This document shows positions 14,237-22,662 of a stretch of 31,105 bases of DNA, in pieces. A program made the translations under genes and the position numbers. The first letter of the stretch is position 1. Each line of letters opens with the position of its first letter. The notes beneath the pieces were generated by a model. The model searched no databases and was not told the origin of the DNA. It saw only the letters and a list, made by a program, of their open reading frames with translations. Source of the DNA: Ruminococcaceae bacterium UBA3329 (GTDB taxonomy: Bacteria; Bacillota; Clostridia; Oscillospirales; Acutalibacteraceae); the NCBI GenBank assembly GCA_002361875.1, contig DERX01000072.1, positions 1-31,105 of the forward strand, in the 5' to 3' direction.

Positions 14237-16063
14237 ATGAAAAGTTCTAAAAAACTCAGCAAGGCAATAATTGCTTTTGCTTTGGCGCTGATGCTCACAG
14301 TAAGCGCGCTTGCTCCGATTACTGTTTTGGGCAGTGAGAATTCCGGCGGAAGTAAGGGAACATCACTCGGTCAGTATCGTTATTATTCAGTCCAGGCGGG
14401 CGAAACGATGCAGTCAATCGCTTCCAAAAACGGAATTACGGTGAGCGATATTATGACCTTCAATTCTTTTACGGCGGATTCTGAACTTTACAGAGGCCAG
14501 ATAATTAAGCTTCCGCTTACATCAAAGAATTATTCGTCAGGGCTTACGACATCTACTGTTACAATTAAAGCAAAAGATGCCAATGTTAAAGACCTTGTTT
14601 CTTCACTCGCTTTAAATGCAGGATATACTGTAATTTATAAGGGCGGAGATGAAAGAATTTCAATAGATCTTGAAAATGTAACACCTCTCCGTGCCATTGA
14701 CTACATAACAAGATTGGTTAGCCTTTCATATCTTAAAGACGGAAATACAATTCTTGTTGCTTCGCCGACAGACCTTAACACTACATTTGTTGACAGTTTG
14801 GTTCTCTCAAAATTCACTTTTAAATATATAACATATTCAGAGCTTGTTGATCAGGCAAGTGCATTGGGTCTCAGTGATATGAAGGTTGTATCACAGACGA
14901 ACAACAACAGAAATGTTTGGATCAGCGCATATCCAAAAGAAATGGCTAAACTCCATGAGCTTTGTGATATTCTTGATGTCGAAGGCAATGTAATGAGCGG
15001 AAGCGCTGCTTCGGTTTTCAACTTTACCCCCATTAAAATGAAACATATTTCTCCTGAAGAGTTTTCATCTTTACTTTCAAATCTCGGACTTCATGCCGGA
15101 ATTACAATGGCATCTCACCCGACAACGCTTTATGTGTTTGCAAGCGGCAGTCAGTTAAATGAAATTATGAAGATTAAGTCAATTGTTGATACCGCTGAGG
15201 CTACCGCAACCGGCGGCAATAATAATGCAAGCAGCGGAAACAAACCAAGCGATGTAACAAAACCGGCTGATGAAACAAATAAGCCGGGCGATGAAACAAC
15301 TAAACCGAATGACTCTACAGATAAACCGAACAATTCTACAGATAAGCCGAACAGCACGGAGATTGTTTCAGGCAGCAACAAGATAATTAAGCTTGACCTT
15401 GTTAACATTTCAAGAGCAGATGCTGAATCACTTATTGGCACAACTGAATTTGCAGGTAAGGTTACGATGTACGGTCACGACAGAATGCTTAAGTCAATTT
15501 GGATTATGGGTCTTTCTGCTGATGTTAACGGTGCTAAAGCAGCGATTGAAAGCTATGACGCTGCTATTACATCCGTTGCAAATACAATTCATACATACGA
15601 AGCTCAAAATTGTACTGTTGCCGAGCTTATGAAGAGAATAGAAAATCTCGATTTTGAAGGAGTTTCTTTCTATCAGTATGACCATCCGGAGCTTACAAGC
15701 ACAATAATCTGCTACTGTGATGAAGTTACTTGGAACAATGAGGTGCTTGATGCACTTGTAGCGGCAGATACTGTTGATACAGGCTCAAAAATGTGGCTTC
15801 CGATTGCTTCTAAAACAGGCGAAAATATTGATAGAGATAAGAAATATCTTCAAAATACAATTGCTCTAATGACAGAACTTTATCCGACAATCTTCAGCGA
15901 TGTAAACATCAGATATGAAATATTCATTATGGAAGAGCCTGAAGCTGATGAGGAAACCGGTGTCAGTGAAGGCGGCTCTTATAAGACTGTAGTTTACGCT
16001 TATACAACTTCCGATACGGCTACACGTATGAAGAATTATATGGCAGCAGCTGAAAAAATATAA
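14237..16063 (+). CDS. Secreted LysM protein with secretin N0/N1-like domains but no pore domain
   Basis: A 608-residue protein. Signal peptide about 1-31 (basic start, long hydrophobic core, Ala-rich end). LysM at about 47-94 (YYSVQAGETMQSIASKNGITVSD...), which binds peptidoglycan. An N0/STN-type domain follows at about 108-176 (KAKDANVKDLVSSLALNAGY, then VTPLRAIDYI), then N1-like ring-building domains at about 190-248, 262-320 and 383-444. A Lys-Pro-Asp-Thr linker lies at 325-380, and residues 445-608 are mixed. The C-terminal beta-barrel of secretins (PilQ/GspD) is missing. In a monoderm this could be a wall-bound ring guiding the pilus through peptidoglycan; that is inference. SD AGGGGGA precedes the ATG. 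Confidence 0.65.
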   Translation: MKSSKKLSKAIIAFALALMLTVSALAPITVLGSENSGGSKGTSLGQYRYYSVQAGETMQSIASKNGITVSDIMTFNSFTADSELYRGQIIKLPLTSKNYSSGLTTSTVTIKAKDANVKDLVSSLALNAGYTVIYKGGDERISIDLENVTPLRAIDYITRLVSLSYLKDGNTILVASPTDLNTTFVDSLVLSKFTFKYITYSELVDQASALGLSDMKVVSQTNNNRNVWISAYPKEMAKLHELCDILDVEGNVMSGSAASVFNFTPIKMKHISPEEFSSLLSNLGLHAGITMASHPTTLYVFASGSQLNEIMKIKSIVDTAEATATGGNNNASSGNKPSDVTKPADETNKPGDETTKPNDSTDKPNNSTDKPNSTEIVSGSNKIIKLDLVNISRADAESLIGTTEFAGKVTMYGHDRMLKSIWIMGLSADVNGAKAAIESYDAAITSVANTIHTYEAQNCTVAELMKRIENLDFEGVSFYQYDHPELTSTIICYCDEVTWNNEVLDALVAADTVDTGSKMWLPIASKTGENIDRDKKYLQNTIALMTELYPTIFSDVNIRYEIFIMEEPEADEETGVSEGGSYKTVVYAYTTSDTATRMKNYMAAAEKI

Positions 16064-16071
16064 TTTTAGCA

Positions 16072-16112
16072 GCTTAGGGGTACGATTTTCGTACCCCGTT
16101 AGCCGATTTTTT
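16072..16112 (+). terminator. Hairpin with downstream T tract after the secretin-like gene
   Basis: A perfect 9-bp stem (16077-16085 with 16089-16097) extends by a few pairs after small internal loops to about 16104, then six T follow at 16107-16112. It could be a partial terminator reducing transcription into pilT and beyond. Confidence 0.45.
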
Positions 16113-16144
16113 GAAAAAACTTATTTTGGTTTGAAAAGGACTGT

Positions 16145-17251
16145 GTGTTTTTGCATTTTTCAGGTAAATTCAGTAATTATCCCGTAAGACTTGAGGACTT
16201 GCTTCGTCTTACAGTTGAGAAAAAAGGCTCTGACCTTCATATTGTCAGCGGTATTGAACCGTGTATCCGAATAAACGGCGACCTTTGCCGTCAAAATGAC
16301 CTTCCGAAGCTTGCCCCCGAAGATGTTGAGCAGCTTTTGCTTCAGGTTATTACCGACCGTCAGCGCCGTCAGTTTGAAGAGGAGTGGGAGCTTGATCTCG
16401 CAGTTTCAGTTCCTCAGTGTGCGCGTTTCAGAGGCAATGTAATTGTTCAAAGGGGTACTATTGCCGCTGTTTTCAGAGCAATTCCCTTCTCGGTTCCCGA
16501 GCTTGACAAATTAGGTCTTCCGAATGATGTTAAACGTCTTTGCAATCTTCCCAGAGGTCTCGTGCTTGTTACCGGACCGACAGGTTCAGGCAAGTCAACA
16601 ACGCTTGCCGCAATGATAAACTATATAAATGACAACTTTGAAACAAACATTGTCACAGTTGAAGACCCCATAGAATTTCTTCATGTTCACAAAAAATCGA
16701 CGGTGCGTCAGCGTGAAATAGGAACTGACACAAAGAGCTTTGCAAATGCTCTTAAAACAGTTCTCCGTCACGACCCTGACACAATTATGATTGGTGAAAT
16801 GCGTGACCCGGAAAGTATTCAAGTTGCGGTTACTGCCGCAGAAACAGGGCACTTGGTTTTCTCCACGCTTCACACACAAACAGCACCGCTTACGATTTCC
16901 CGTATTATTGACTCTTTCCCTGCAGAGCAAAAGGGGCAAATTCGTTCACAGCTTTCAAACTCGCTGAAAGCAGTTATTTCACAACAGCTTATACCCACAA
17001 TTAACGGCAGAGGCCGTGTTGCGGCCGTTGAGTACATGATAGATACTCCTGCAATTAAAAACCTTATCCGTGAAGAGAAGGAACATCAGCTTTACGCTAC
17101 TATGCAGACAGGCACTCTTCAGGGCATGCAGACAATGGACCAGGCGCTTTTGAGCTTGCTTAAACAGCAGAAAATATCAAAGGAATCTGTTCTTGAGTTT
17201 TGCGTTGACCAAAAAGAAGTCTTGCGACTTATGGCAACAATGGGTTATTGA
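16145..17251 (+). CDS. pilT: PilT retraction ATPase
   Basis: A 368-residue hexameric ATPase of usual PilT length. Walker A GPTGSGKST (144-152), Asp-box VEDPIEF (172-178), Walker B IMIGEMRD (214-221), His-box GHLVFSTLHT (235-244) and the PilT-specific AIRNLIRE motif, here AIKNLIRE (303-310). The EMRD and AIRNLIRE versions mark PilT rather than PilB. It would power pilus retraction at the cytoplasmic membrane. The start is a GTG at 16145 with SD AAAAGGA (about 16134-16140). Alternative starts are TTG at 16151 or a later codon near RLEDLLRL. Confidence 0.95.
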   Translation: MFLHFSGKFSNYPVRLEDLLRLTVEKKGSDLHIVSGIEPCIRINGDLCRQNDLPKLAPEDVEQLLLQVITDRQRRQFEEEWELDLAVSVPQCARFRGNVIVQRGTIAAVFRAIPFSVPELDKLGLPNDVKRLCNLPRGLVLVTGPTGSGKSTTLAAMINYINDNFETNIVTVEDPIEFLHVHKKSTVRQREIGTDTKSFANALKTVLRHDPDTIMIGEMRDPESIQVAVTAAETGHLVFSTLHTQTAPLTISRIIDSFPAEQKGQIRSQLSNSLKAVISQQLIPTINGRGRVAAVEYMIDTPAIKNLIREEKEHQLYATMQTGTLQGMQTMDQALLSLLKQQKISKESVLEFCVDQKEVLRLMATMGY

Positions 17252-17295
17252 TTTTGATTTTTACATAATTTTTGATATAAAAGGGGGAAAAATCT

Positions 17296-18498
17296 TTGCC
17301 AGCTTTTACATACGACGGACTTAATAAAGCGGGTCAGTCGGTACACGGTGAAGTTATTGCTGATTCAACAGCGCTCGCAATTGAGAAGCTTCGTGAAGCC
17401 GGAGTTATGGTCATGAATATGACCGAAAAGAAAGCGAAAGAAAAGAAAAAGAAGGGCGGCAAAAAGGTTACAACAACTGAAGTTGCGGTTTTCTGTAAAC
17501 AGCTTGCAGCAATGCTTTCTGCCGGTGTTCCGATAACAAGAGCTTTGACAACGCTTTCAAAGCAGTCTGAAAATCCTCGGTTTGCCGGAGTTATTGAAGA
17601 GGTTGCTCAAGATATTGAAGGCGGTACACCGATGTCGCAGGCTTTTGCAAAATATCCTAAGGTTTTTTCCGAGCTGTTCATCGCCATGATTGCGGCAGGT
17701 GAAACCGGCGGTATTATGGAGCAGGCACTCCGTTCGCTTGCTGATCAGCTTCAAAAAGAAAAAAATCTTCAGAAGAATATTAAATCGGCTTATTCATATC
17801 CGAGAACAGTCGGAATTATGGCTATTGTTATTCTTATTGCCATGCTCGTGTTCATGGTTCCGATTTTTAAGAAAATGATGAACAAAAATGTTGAGCTTAA
17901 TGCTCTGTCAGCATTCATTTTCAATGTTTCCGACAGTATCAGAGGTGAGCCGCTTAAATGGATTATTCCGGCAGTGATTATTGTAGGCGGTGCAATTGGT
18001 TTTACCAAAACGCCGGTAGCACACAGAATTTGGGAAAATACAAAGCTTTCAATGCCTATGTTCGGTGGCTTCATTACGAAAATGGTTGTCGCAAGATTCT
18101 GCAGAACTCTCGCTACACTTTTGGCGGGCGGCGTTACGGCGGTTGACGCTATGAAGAGTGCCGGTCCTACTGCAGGCAGTGACAAAATAAGAGACGCAGT
18201 GTATGAGGCTATTGAGGAAATTGAGGAAGGTAAAAGCATGTCCGACGCTCTTGAAAAGAGCGGATATTTCCCCGCGATGGTTACAGGTATGGTGGCTATC
18301 GGTGAGGAGTCGGGTTCGCTTCCCGAAATGCTTGATAAAGTTGCAGAGTTCTTTGAGGAGGACGTTGAAATTACATCGAGAAACCTTCGAGCAATGATTG
18401 AACCTTTGGCACTTGTTTTCGTCGGTATTGTTGTCGGCGGTATGCTTATAGCTCTTTATGTCCCTATGCTTACCGCATCTACCTCAATGGGTTCTTAA
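17296..18498 (+). CDS. pilC: PilC inner-membrane platform protein
   Basis: A 400-residue protein with the standard PilC/GspF layout: an N-terminal cytoplasmic part (FTYDGLNKAGQSVHGEV, a typical opening), a Lys-rich linker at about 46-56, and two T2SF repeats (about 60-190 and 260-385), each with FCKQLA/FCRTLA and an AGE/IGEESG loop. Membrane helices lie near 172-195, 222-243 and 365-390. It receives the ATPase motion and assembles pilin. TTG start at 17296 with SD AAGGGGGAAAA. Confidence 0.95.
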   Translation: MPAFTYDGLNKAGQSVHGEVIADSTALAIEKLREAGVMVMNMTEKKAKEKKKKGGKKVTTTEVAVFCKQLAAMLSAGVPITRALTTLSKQSENPRFAGVIEEVAQDIEGGTPMSQAFAKYPKVFSELFIAMIAAGETGGIMEQALRSLADQLQKEKNLQKNIKSAYSYPRTVGIMAIVILIAMLVFMVPIFKKMMNKNVELNALSAFIFNVSDSIRGEPLKWIIPAVIIVGGAIGFTKTPVAHRIWENTKLSMPMFGGFITKMVVARFCRTLATLLAGGVTAVDAMKSAGPTAGSDKIRDAVYEAIEEIEEGKSMSDALEKSGYFPAMVTGMVAIGEESGSLPEMLDKVAEFFEEDVEITSRNLRAMIEPLALVFVGIVVGGMLIALYVPMLTASTSMGS

Positions 18499-18535
18499 AC
18501 AGAAATCAATCTCATCAACAACAGGAGAGAAAGTT

Positions 18536-19528
18536 ATGGCTAAAATTAAAAGTATAATCGGCTGCGAATTATCTACAAATGAAATCAGAGCAGTTGAGAT
18601 TGCCAAAATCGACGGTGCTTATAAAATTCTTGCAATGGGTTACATTCCACTTGAAAAGGGTGTAATCGAAGAAGGCTTTATCAGAAATCCGGAATCTTTT
18701 CAGAAGGCTTTCACCGAGCTTATGAGTTCAGGTAAATTCAGTTCAAACAACATTACGATAGGCGTAAACAATGAAAATGTAATGATGCGTTATGCGTCTT
18801 TTCCCAAGGTTGACTCTGATAAGCTTAGAAATATGATTTTGCTTCAGGCGCAAGAGTTCATTCCGATTCCGATAAATGAAATGGAAGTTGATTATGTCAT
18901 AGCTGACGAAACTACTAATGAGGATAATATAGCACAGTACAATGTTATGCTTGTAGCCGCACGCAAACAGATGCTTGAGGGGTATATTAATCATTTCAGT
19001 GCAATGAAATATGTTGTTAATGATGTAGATTCTTCTCTTTTGTCTTTTTGCAGAGGAATAAAGGCAGCAAATGCCGGCAGTGAGAAAAAATACTGCCTTG
19101 TCAATTTTACAGACGATATTATCAGCTTTATTGTTGTTAAAGGCGATAAAATTCTTATGGTACGTTCAATCACGCTTCCTGACAGAAACAGAGCTTCTGT
19201 TTTGGAACTTTTCGGACTTAATGAGAAAAACGAGGAAGACGAGGAAGATAACAGTGAAGAGCTGATAGCTAATGCCAAAAATTTCATTTTATCTGAAACA
19301 TCTTCAACAGTCAGCTATTACTCAATGCAGAGCGAGGAGCCGATAGAAAAAATTTACCTCTTTGCAAACTGTAAATATAATGAAGAAATTTTAAACGAAT
19401 TGCAAGAAAATATACCGATTCCCGTTGAAATCCCAAGGATGTATACAAATCTTCAATCGGGTGACAGCACAGCGGTTAATAATTATGCGGCCTGTATAGG
19501 CGTTGCAATTTCGGCATTGGAGGGGTAA
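18536..19528 (+). CDS. pilM: PilM actin-like pilus assembly protein
   Basis: A 330-residue cytoplasmic protein with an FtsA/actin-like fold. It starts with the phosphate-1 type stretch IIGCELSTNEIRAVEIAKI, has the typical LRNMILLQAQEFIPIPINEMEVDYVI block (about 98-123), and VNDVDSSLLSF near 160-170. PilM binds the PilN N-terminus beneath the membrane. An acidic EDEEDNSEE loop near 240 is extra. The ATG at 18536 follows SD AGGAGAG; pilN starts 3 nt after its stop. Confidence 0.9.
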   Translation: MAKIKSIIGCELSTNEIRAVEIAKIDGAYKILAMGYIPLEKGVIEEGFIRNPESFQKAFTELMSSGKFSSNNITIGVNNENVMMRYASFPKVDSDKLRNMILLQAQEFIPIPINEMEVDYVIADETTNEDNIAQYNVMLVAARKQMLEGYINHFSAMKYVVNDVDSSLLSFCRGIKAANAGSEKKYCLVNFTDDIISFIVVKGDKILMVRSITLPDRNRASVLELFGLNEKNEEDEEDNSEELIANAKNFILSETSSTVSYYSMQSEEPIEKIYLFANCKYNEEILNELQENIPIPVEIPRMYTNLQSGDSTAVNNYAACIGVAISALEG

Positions 19529-19530
19529 AA

Positions 19531-20262
19531 ATGTTTAAGGTTAGTTTGTTGCCCGAAAGCTACAGAAAACAGCTTATAAGTAAAAAAAATAAAGATATAA
19601 TTCTTTATGTTGCAGTTGTTGTTCTTATGTGTATGCTTATTGTTTACGCGGGAATTGCAATAAGACTGTTGATTATTAAGGGCCAAAAAAGTAATGCTGA
19701 CAAGAAAAATGCTCAAATAATGGCAAGGATTGAAGAATTGAATCCGTATGTTAATGATTACAATGCACTTGCAGTTGCAGAGGCAAATTTCCAAAACATT
19801 AAGGCTGTTGACATTACTGCACTTGAAATGGTAAATACAATTCAGAAAATTACTCCCGATTATATTCAAATGACAGCATTCTATGCGCCGGAATGGCAGA
19901 AAAATCAGGTTTGCGTTATTGAAGGAAATCTTTGTTCCGCTAATAATCTTTCTTCTGCCGTATCACAGCTTGACGAATATAAGAAAATTATTATGGAAAA
20001 TGAAACGCTGAAGGATGCCATCAAAGAGTTTAAGCTTGTAAACGACGGACCTCTTGTCGAGGTAGCTTCCGATACAAATACAAGGTCGTATTCATTTAGA
20101 ATTATAGTTTCGCTTTCGGGAATTATCAATATCGACGAACAGACAGGAACGCTGATGACTACAACTACAACAGAGTCGACAACTGAATCCACAACAGCAG
20201 CTACGACGGAGTCTACATCGGCGACTGAAAGCTCATTAGTTGAAGCGAGTACAATAGCTTAA
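19531..20262 (+). CDS. pilN: PilN-like alignment protein with Thr/Ser-rich tail
   Basis: A 243-residue protein. A short N-terminus (FKVSLLPESYRKQLISKK; PilN proteins use an INLLP-type motif here to bind PilM), a membrane helix (about 21-46), a coiled stretch, and a ferredoxin-like domain to about 203. The final 40 residues are almost only Thr, Ser, Glu and Ala (TTTTESTTESTTAATTEST), unusual for PilN and looking like a flexible or glycosylated extracellular tail. SD GAGGGG lies in the end of pilM. Confidence 0.85.
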   Translation: MFKVSLLPESYRKQLISKKNKDIILYVAVVVLMCMLIVYAGIAIRLLIIKGQKSNADKKNAQIMARIEELNPYVNDYNALAVAEANFQNIKAVDITALEMVNTIQKITPDYIQMTAFYAPEWQKNQVCVIEGNLCSANNLSSAVSQLDEYKKIIMENETLKDAIKEFKLVNDGPLVEVASDTNTRSYSFRIIVSLSGIINIDEQTGTLMTTTTTESTTESTTAATTESTSATESSLVEASTIA

Positions 20263-20286
20263 TTACTCACCGGTTTGAAATGTGAA

Positions 20287-20361
20287 GAAAGGAACGATAC
20301 CGTGAATTCAAGGCGGATTAAACACTTTGGGTAAAATGAGTATCGTATGGCGATAGATATG
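20287..20361 (+). promoter_or_regulatory. SD-hairpin-AUG element, copy 2 (before pilO)
   Basis: The SD GAAAGGA (20287-20293) and the ATG at 20347 flank a stem-loop: CGATAC (20295-20300) pairs with GTATCG (20340-20345). Inside it a weaker stem of about 8 bp, with several G-U pairs, joins about 20306-20314 to 20325-20332, although its sequence is unrelated to that of copy 1. TATCGT and GCGATA can instead pair around the AUG (20341-20355, one G-U). The conserved GTG at 20302 opens a 10-codon frame ending at TAA 20332-20334. The ends match copy 1 at 18/18 and 20/22. Confidence 0.7.
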
Positions 20362-20901
20362 AACAAAAAAATAGATTTATCTACAATTAAAGCGAATGAT
20401 TCTATACTTGTTGCCGTGACAATGATAATACTTGCCGCTATTTTAGGTGTTGCAATTTATTTTACCTCTCAATCTACGGTAACAGCAAAGCAGTCGCTTG
20501 ATACCGCAATAAAGACAGCAACAGACAATATTGGGCACATTAAAGAGCTCGAGGCAATTAAAGCTAATAAAGCTAAATATAATGCTCAGGTCAGCAGATA
20601 TAATGCTGTAATTGCAGATGCAGGCACATACACAATACTCGGTAAGCAAGCAGAGCTTGAGGAAATGCTTGATAAATACAGCTTGAAGGGTGAGGTTAAG
20701 GCAGGCGAGCTTTCTCCCTATGCTTCAGTTAAAATGGCTGAAAGCACAGTAAGCGTTGTCGGCAAAGAAAGTGATGTTAAAGCTATGTGTACTGAAATTC
20801 TTTCAAAGGAATACATTGTAAGAATAGACAGCTTTTCAATTGCGGATAACGGCGACGGTACTGTTACATCTGAATTTACCGTAGTTGATTTTACTAAATA
20901 A
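20347..20901 (+). CDS. pilO: PilO-like alignment protein
   Basis: A 185-residue protein with a short cytoplasmic N-terminus, one membrane helix (about 20-42), a coiled segment with many Ala/Lys (45-95), and a small ferredoxin-like domain (about 100-183). Length, topology and position directly after pilN identify it as PilO, which forms heterodimers with PilN. Sequence similarity alone would be weak. The start is within the repeated SD-hairpin-AUG element; a second in-frame ATG lies at 20359 (MAIDM-N...). Confidence 0.8.
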   Translation: MAIDMNKKIDLSTIKANDSILVAVTMIILAAILGVAIYFTSQSTVTAKQSLDTAIKTATDNIGHIKELEAIKANKAKYNAQVSRYNAVIADAGTYTILGKQAELEEMLDKYSLKGEVKAGELSPYASVKMAESTVSVVGKESDVKAMCTEILSKEYIVRIDSFSIADNGDGTVTSEFTVVDFTK

Positions 20902-20931
20902 AGTTTACAGTTACGAAAGTTGGATTAGATA

Positions 20932-22620
20932 ATGGCAGATATGAACATAATTCCCGGTAGTTTAGCAGCAAGGCTTATAAAAAAAGGAATAATTACTCCC
21001 GATAATCTTCGGGAAGCTCTCGAAATTCAGAAAACAAATAAGCAGCAGCTTATAGGTACAATTCTTGTAAGGCTCGGCTACTGCACAGAAGAGGATGTTG
21101 CAAGAACCCTTGCTGAAAAATCAGGCACAAAATTTGTATCAATTGACGAGATAGGCGTTAATATAGCAATCGCAAACCTTATTACACCTGAATTTGCGAT
21201 GAGAGAAAATGTTCTTCCTCTCTATGAAGAGGACGGAGTAGTATATGTTGCAATGAGGCATCCGAGCAATATCCTTGTTAAGGATAACCTTCGCATTGTT
21301 ACAGGTCACGATATTTGTCCGGTTGTTGCGGCAGATATGGAGCTTGCGGCTGCTATTGAAAACTTTGCTAATATGAACACCGGTGTCAATGACTATTCCG
21401 ATGAAGACGCAGCGGAAGAAGAGGTTGTAGAAAATCTTGACATTGACGACAAGCCTGCGGTTCAGCTTGTAAACCAAATTATTAATAATGCTATTAAATC
21501 AGGTGCATCGGATATTCACATTGAAGCACTTGAAAAATATATGCGTGTCCGTTTCCGTATTGACGGTGTTTTGCAGGAAATTTTGCAGAATCCAATAAAA
21601 ATGTACGGTGCGGTTGTTTCCCGTGTTAAGGTTATCGGCGGTATGGACATTGCAGAGCGCCGTATTCCGCAGGACGGCCGTGCAACGGTAAAATACGAGG
21701 ACAGAACACTTGACATCCGTATTGCAAGTATGCCGACGGTATTCGGCGAAAAAATAGTTATGCGTCTTTTGGAGCGAGATTCAGGTCAGGTTGCAACTCT
21801 TAAGGATTTGAATTTCAGCGAAAGACAGTTTGACAGATTTTACAGGGCTATCAATATGCCCTACGGATTCCTGCTCGTTACGGGCCCCACAGGTTCAGGT
21901 AAATCCACAACGCTTTATGCCTGCCTTGCAGAAATCAGTACGATTGATAAAAACACAATTACTCTTGAGGACCCTGTTGAAAGACGTATGCCGGGTGTTA
22001 ATCAGTGCCAGATGAATAACCGTGCAGGTATGACCTTTGCGGCGGCGCTTCGCTCGGTTCTCCGTTCCGACCCTGACATAGTTCTTGTCGGTGAGATTCG
22101 TGACGCGGAAACTGCTAAAATCGCTATTGAAGCTGCTCTTACAGGACATATGGTTCTTTCAACACTTCATACAAACGACTCATCGGGCGCAGTTACGCGT
22201 CTTGACGAAATGGGTGTTGAGCCTTTCCTTACGGCATCTTCGCTTGTAGGCGTGCTGGCTCAGCGTCTTGTGCGTAAGCTTTGTCCGAAATGTAAGGAAA
22301 AATACACAATTTCACGCAGTGATATTTATAAAATTATACCTGATTTTGACATTTACGGTTATGAGGGAGATTCGTTTGAGCTTTACCGTGCAACAGGCTG
22401 CTTGACCTGTAACAACACAGGGTACAAGGGTAGAGAGGCTGTATTTGAATTCCTTACGGTTACTGAGGAGATGAAACAGCTGATTCTTAACCGTGCAACG
22501 ATTGCAGAGGTTAAGGAGCTTGCAATTAAACAGGGTATGCATACAATGAAAGACGAGGGTCTTGAAAAAGTAATGAAAGGCAAAACCTCACTTGAGGAGC
22601 TTATTCGTGTTATCGCATAA
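20932..22620 (+). CDS. pilB: PilB extension ATPase
   Basis: A 562-residue hexameric ATPase. The N-terminal domain (about 10-145) has two repeats of the MshEN type: LAARLIKKGIITPDNLREAL and GTILVRLGYCTEEDVARTL. In other PilB/MshE proteins this domain binds c-di-GMP. The core has Walker A GPTGSGKST (318-326), LEDPVER, Walker B DIVLVGEIRD (382-391), His-box GHMVLSTLHTND (405-416) and a zinc site of four Cys (C451, C454, C490, C493), all typical of PilB/GspE. It drives pilus polymerisation. It follows pilO by 30 nt. Confidence 0.95.
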   Translation: MADMNIIPGSLAARLIKKGIITPDNLREALEIQKTNKQQLIGTILVRLGYCTEEDVARTLAEKSGTKFVSIDEIGVNIAIANLITPEFAMRENVLPLYEEDGVVYVAMRHPSNILVKDNLRIVTGHDICPVVAADMELAAAIENFANMNTGVNDYSDEDAAEEEVVENLDIDDKPAVQLVNQIINNAIKSGASDIHIEALEKYMRVRFRIDGVLQEILQNPIKMYGAVVSRVKVIGGMDIAERRIPQDGRATVKYEDRTLDIRIASMPTVFGEKIVMRLLERDSGQVATLKDLNFSERQFDRFYRAINMPYGFLLVTGPTGSGKSTTLYACLAEISTIDKNTITLEDPVERRMPGVNQCQMNNRAGMTFAAALRSVLRSDPDIVLVGEIRDAETAKIAIEAALTGHMVLSTLHTNDSSGAVTRLDEMGVEPFLTASSLVGVLAQRLVRKLCPKCKEKYTISRSDIYKIIPDFDIYGYEGDSFELYRATGCLTCNNTGYKGREAVFEFLTVTEEMKQLILNRATIAEVKELAIKQGMHTMKDEGLEKVMKGKTSLEELIRVIA

Positions 22621-22662
22621 TTTTTAAATACTGCGGCTGTCAGTGTAAGGAGTTGACGGAAA

